64,000 nucleotides of DNA from positions 1,674,001 through 1,738,000 of the forward strand of contig JADLSH010000333.1 in NCBI GenBank assembly GCA_016169945.1. Reading direction: 5' to 3'. This DNA is from Trachythela sp. YZ-2020 (Eukaryota; Cnidaria; Anthozoa; Malacalcyonacea; Clavulariidae). The position numbers and the translations under genes were made by a program. Position 1 is the first letter of the stretch; every line of letters starts with the position of its first letter. The notes under the pieces are model-generated. The model did no database searches and was not told the origin of the DNA. It saw only the letters and a program-made list of their open reading frames with translations. Positions 61,166 to 64,000 of the stretch are shown in pieces.

Positions 61166-64000
61166 CCTGCATCTTTAGAAGATGAACATACTGGTCTTTC
61201 TTGTGTTTGATGATGTCCCACAAAGCCACTGCGTCCTTCTTTCTGGTAACCCCGATTATTCCACCACTAACTTTTGCAGGTCGATTGTAACACTGTTCCA
61301 GAGCCTGGTCAAATGGAACTCCACTTCCTTTCCTATTACCGTTCATAACAAATCCACCGTCTATGTATGAGTCGTAGAGGAGTGGAAACTTATCTTTTAG
61401 TTGATAGCAGTCCTGTAGAAATAACGGTGTCCATCTGCAGTAGTTTGTTCGGCCAAAGAAGAAAAACAGCGAAGTAGCTCTCTCGACTGCACTAAGGTAA
61501 AGTATCCAGTCTCCAGAACGCATGGAATTCGTAAGATCTCTTGCTATTGGGTAGAGGTCGGAAACATATGTGTTCCAAAAAGCATAAGACTTTGATTGCG
61601 AAGACATTTCTTTTAGATATAACGCAAATTCGTCTTCCATGGCTTCAGCTCGTTCTTTCGTGGTATTCCATACTTCACCAGTAAGCTCCTTAGAATGACA
61701 ATTAACTAAAAATCTCTCGACTTCCATTTCTTTCTCAGGATGTTCCGCCAGAAATGCTTCAAGCATCATCGACATAATGACTTCATGTAACATTGAATGG
61801 GCAGTGCGAGCTCTAGAATAATGGGAACCGGAAATGACGCTGTTAATGGTATCTGGGCCATAACACTCGGTCTCGACTAGAACAGAAAATATTCCTGATG
61901 GTTCCAAATACGCACCAAGACACGCGAGAACAATCTTCTCCATATGAAATCCCCCAAGGCCAAGAAATATGTTACCAAACTGCTCTGGTTTTAGAAGTTG
62001 GATTTCCTTCGCAATACGATAAACACCTTCGTCAGCCCATAACCCACCGTAAGGATCACCTTTCTGCTTCAAGGCATCTTGAAAGTTTATCATTGTGGTT
62101 AGTATGGCATCGTATGTAGTAGCTGGATAGGGAAGGATTGGGGTTAGAATTTTTGTGGTGGCATGAAAATTCAAATTTACTGTAGAACTTCTCAAGGCTG
62201 TGAATCCCGGGACAACATAATCCAACTCTGCTGCCTTTTCAGTTAAGCGGTTCACTAACCAAAGAAAGTAGTCTAAACGTATCGATTCCATGGACTGTTT
62301 GCAAAGGCTTATTGCTGAAACCGGGTCTGTCGTTGAAGATGAATCCGTTGACATTCCGGTGGACACCGTTGTTGAGGTTAACTCCGAAGTTGAAGAGGTC
62401 TCGGTCGCGGATGATTGAGGTGTTGGAGAATCACTTCTTTCTGTGCCATCTGAGTTTAGATTGAAAACGGACTCCGATACTTTGAAATTCACGCCTATCT
62501 CTCCACGTTTTTTCATTGCTCCCATTCTGATAAGCTGTTGACAACGGACTTTAGATCTAAGCTTTACCGTAGTCCGACTCTGAGCGGAAAAGGGCCTTGT
62601 TGAAATTTCACTCTCGTCCGATGGCTTTTCTTTTTTGATTGGGACATTTTGGAAAAGAACAAGAATTGTGTCATGTGTGGAACCTGTGCCGGCAAGGGTA
62701 CTTTCATTGCGGTCAAAGTTATCCATGGCTCCGTTGAGAGGGCTTGATGCTTCTAGGACTGAAGGAAGTGGTAATCTATTATCGCCCGCTGTGGCTATAA
62801 TCTGTTCCGCGATGTCTACATCAATTCTCTTAACTGTGTTGTAGCTCACACAAATACCGTGGTGGTTAAGGGCAGTTACGAGTTCTTTTGATCTTGTCAG
62901 ACTATGAACTCCTTCCGCAACCATGACATGAAAAGGAGTCGGTTCCTTCCCACCACTCATCATATAGTGGAGAATTTGAAAAACAGCATCTCTTTTTACC
63001 TGCGAGACCAGCTTCTCCTTGAATAAAAAGGAACAGAATTCCTCCCATTTTGCTGATGGGCTCTTCAAAAGTACTTCTGTTGAAAGTTGAAGGTCTCGGG
63101 GTTCACAAAAACTCCTTTCCAGGCCAAACTTGTAATCCTTTAGCTCTTTTGCAAGTTCGGTCGCAACTTGTTGGACAGGTGAAACTTGCCGCATAGACTC
63201 TAACAAAGACGCTGGATTACTCTTGACAGAAAATACCATTTGAGAGATTCTTCTATTGCTTGGGTATGTAAAGCAGACGGTATCTCCATACAACTCAATG
63301 ATTAAATGTTTTACAGCTCTGTTTGAAACTGGTACTGATAAATGTTCATTTAGTTTGTCTCGTATTGAAGTTAGGCTGTATGCAGTGGTAGTAAAATCAA
63401 GTCCTAGCGCTAAAAACTGCTCCTTGAGAGATTCGTCTCCAGCTGTTATGGAATCCTCTAATTCTAGGTTTTTTAGTATTTCTTCAATTTCAGCGTTATA
63501 CTTGTTAAAATAATCTTTACAACAGTAACTGTGATAGTAGATATCAGCCGCAAAAACATCTTCGGCGTCATGCATTGCCACTGTTTCGGTATAAACACGG
63601 TCTTTAAAAAACTTGGCGGCATTCAGTAATTTTTGAGCCATCGCCTTTTCACATACTCTCATTAATTTATGTATTTTATTTTGCTTTACGGTTTTACGAT
63701 CTGAACCACAAATGACACAGATATTACTGATTGAAGTCGACTTAAACCTTTTGCTGCGTCGCTGATCATGCTCGCAAGTGCTGCTGTCCATAAATATTTG
63801 TTCACATGATTCTGACTGCTCTACAGGGTGGGTTTGCTTCCGGTTTTTTTCTACATCTCTCTGAAAACTCCTGTAGCATGACGATGCGTGGTATTTTATG
63901 AGTTCCTGCTGCTGTATTGTAAGTTCTAGAACTCTGTTTGCCCGATTATCGCTACTTTCACTCTCTTTCGCAAGGGCAACAATACGTGCTCTGCCAGTTT
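61110..64000 (-). CDS. Large N-terminal part of the same multi-copy protein, 5' open
   Basis: The longest ATG-started frame runs from 63791 to 61110 (893 codons). The frame is open upstream of that ATG to the window edge and encodes YHASSCYRSFQRDVEKN, a match in style to YYHSYCCKDYFNKYN inside the ORF. The gene therefore starts outside the window. It has repeated C..C...YH..C...F zinc-like motifs in the first 130 residues, a middle region with an S/T-rich linker (residues 450-510) and a helical C-terminal part (FLVNCHSKELTGEVWNT, YLSAVERATSLFFFFGRTNY, SYIDGGFVMNGNRKG). I recognise this as a family present in many copies in fish, cnidarian and mollusc genomes; its function is not described as far as I know. 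After KMQDD near 61155 the coding frame shifts. Confidence 0.75.
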   Translation of the reverse strand, partial: TGRARIVALAKESESSDNRANRVLELTIQQQELIKYHASSCYRSFQRDVEKNRKQTHPVEQSESCEQIFMDSSTCEHDQRRSKRFKSTSISNICVICGSDRKTVKQNKIHKLMRVCEKAMAQKLLNAAKFFKDRVYTETVAMHDAEDVFAADIYYHSYCCKDYFNKYNAEIEEILKNLELEDSITAGDESLKEQFLALGLDFTTTAYSLTSIRDKLNEHLSVPVSNRAVKHLIIELYGDTVCFTYPSNRRISQMVFSVKSNPASLLESMRQVSPVQQVATELAKELKDYKFGLERSFCEPRDLQLSTEVLLKSPSAKWEEFCSFLFKEKLVSQVKRDAVFQILHYMMSGGKEPTPFHVMVAEGVHSLTRSKELVTALNHHGICVSYNTVKRIDVDIAEQIIATAGDNRLPLPSVLEASSPLNGAMDNFDRNESTLAGTGSTHDTILVLFQNVPIKKEKPSDESEISTRPFSAQSRTTVKLRSKVRCQQLIRMGAMKKRGEIGVNFKVSESVFNLNSDGTERSDSPTPQSSATETSSTSELTSTTVSTGMSTDSSSTTDPVSAISLCKQSMESIRLDYFLWLVNRLTEKAAELDYVVPGFTALRSSTVNLNFHATTKILTPILPYPATTYDAILTTMINFQDALKQKGDPYGGLWADEGVYRIAKEIQLLKPEQFGNIFLGLGGFHMEKIVLACLGAYLEPSGIFSVLVETECYGPDTINSVISGSHYSRARTAHSMLHEVIMSMMLEAFLAEHPEKEMEVERFLVNCHSKELTGEVWNTTKERAEAMEDEFALYLKEMSSQSKSYAFWNTYVSDLYPIARDLTNSMRSGDWILYLSAVERATSLFFFFGRTNYCRWTPLFLQDCYQLKDKFPLLYDSYIDGGFVMNGNRKGSGVPFDQALEQCYNRPAKVSGGIIGVTRKKDAVALWDIIKHKKDQYVHLLKMQDDVEGELSLQPKYRNKNF

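Noticed and set aside
60560..61170. Programmed ribosomal frameshifting in the PIN-nuclease gene
   Set aside because: No convincing slippery heptamer at either site, and two opposite shifts would be needed; small indels are simpler.

Overview
This is a piece of a eukaryotic, animal-like genome, most plausibly a cnidarian (anthozoan). It is AT-rich, has GT-AG introns, and is packed with transposon families I know to be multi-copy in coral and anemone genomes: THAP9/P-type transposases, Penelope-like elements, BEL/Pao, DIRS, hAT and cnidarian LINEs. It also has TTAGGG-type telomeric DNA. The organism call is inference. I see no operons, rRNA, tRNA or CRISPR, and no convincing ordinary housekeeping gene. 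Nearly all coding DNA is transposon-derived.

Left third (1-20.3 kb). Two palindromic hairpin elements are followed by the last exon of a THAP9/P-element-like transposase (+). Next comes an almost intact CR1/L2-type LINE (-, 2085-5570) with an N-terminal 2A-like motif and an in-frame 120-bp internal duplication. A 341-aa C2H2 protein (-, 7137-8162) has a C-terminus resembling the tail of P-type transposases. From 11.1 to 15.2 kb lie broken Penelope-like elements with GIY-YIG ends and a hammerhead-ribozyme-like motif, then a long (AT)n tract. A decayed THAP transposase-like gene and several LINE scraps follow.

Middle (20.3-47 kb). A hAT-like MITE sits inside a (TACA)n tract. A complete but frameshifted BEL/Pao LTR element (22893-28720) has 386/387-bp LTRs and a GGGAC target duplication. 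A DIRS element (28982-35301) has 45-bp inverted terminal repeats and is interrupted by an apparently intact hAT element (29435-32129) with an 8-bp target duplication. A LINE remnant follows. A 4.2-kb block (DIRS plus LINE) is duplicated from 33001-37214 to 40305-44504, and the second copy starts exactly at a short TTAGGG array. Fragments of a protein-primed-type DNA polymerase B, a PIF1-like helicase and two more BEL/Pao elements fill the rest.

Right third (47-64 kb). The most unusual object is a 5.1-kb element (49457-54601) bounded by TTAA and inverted repeats. It carries a broken THAP-domain transposase-like gene on + and, on -, a two-exon gene with the cysteine-rich intracellular 'ballast' domain of P2X7. 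A 1.1-kb inverted repeat and a 2.9-kb 53-bp minisatellite with higher-order structure follow. The window ends in a large gene (59364 to beyond 64000, -) whose C-terminal part has the motif order of a FEN1/XPG-like PIN nuclease. It is split by two frame changes that cancel out, and its 5' end lies outside the window.

The elements do not form a pathway. They nest and overlap, and the insertions give a relative chronology: DIRS before hAT, TACA tract before MITE, and DIRS stop codon before the segmental duplication.
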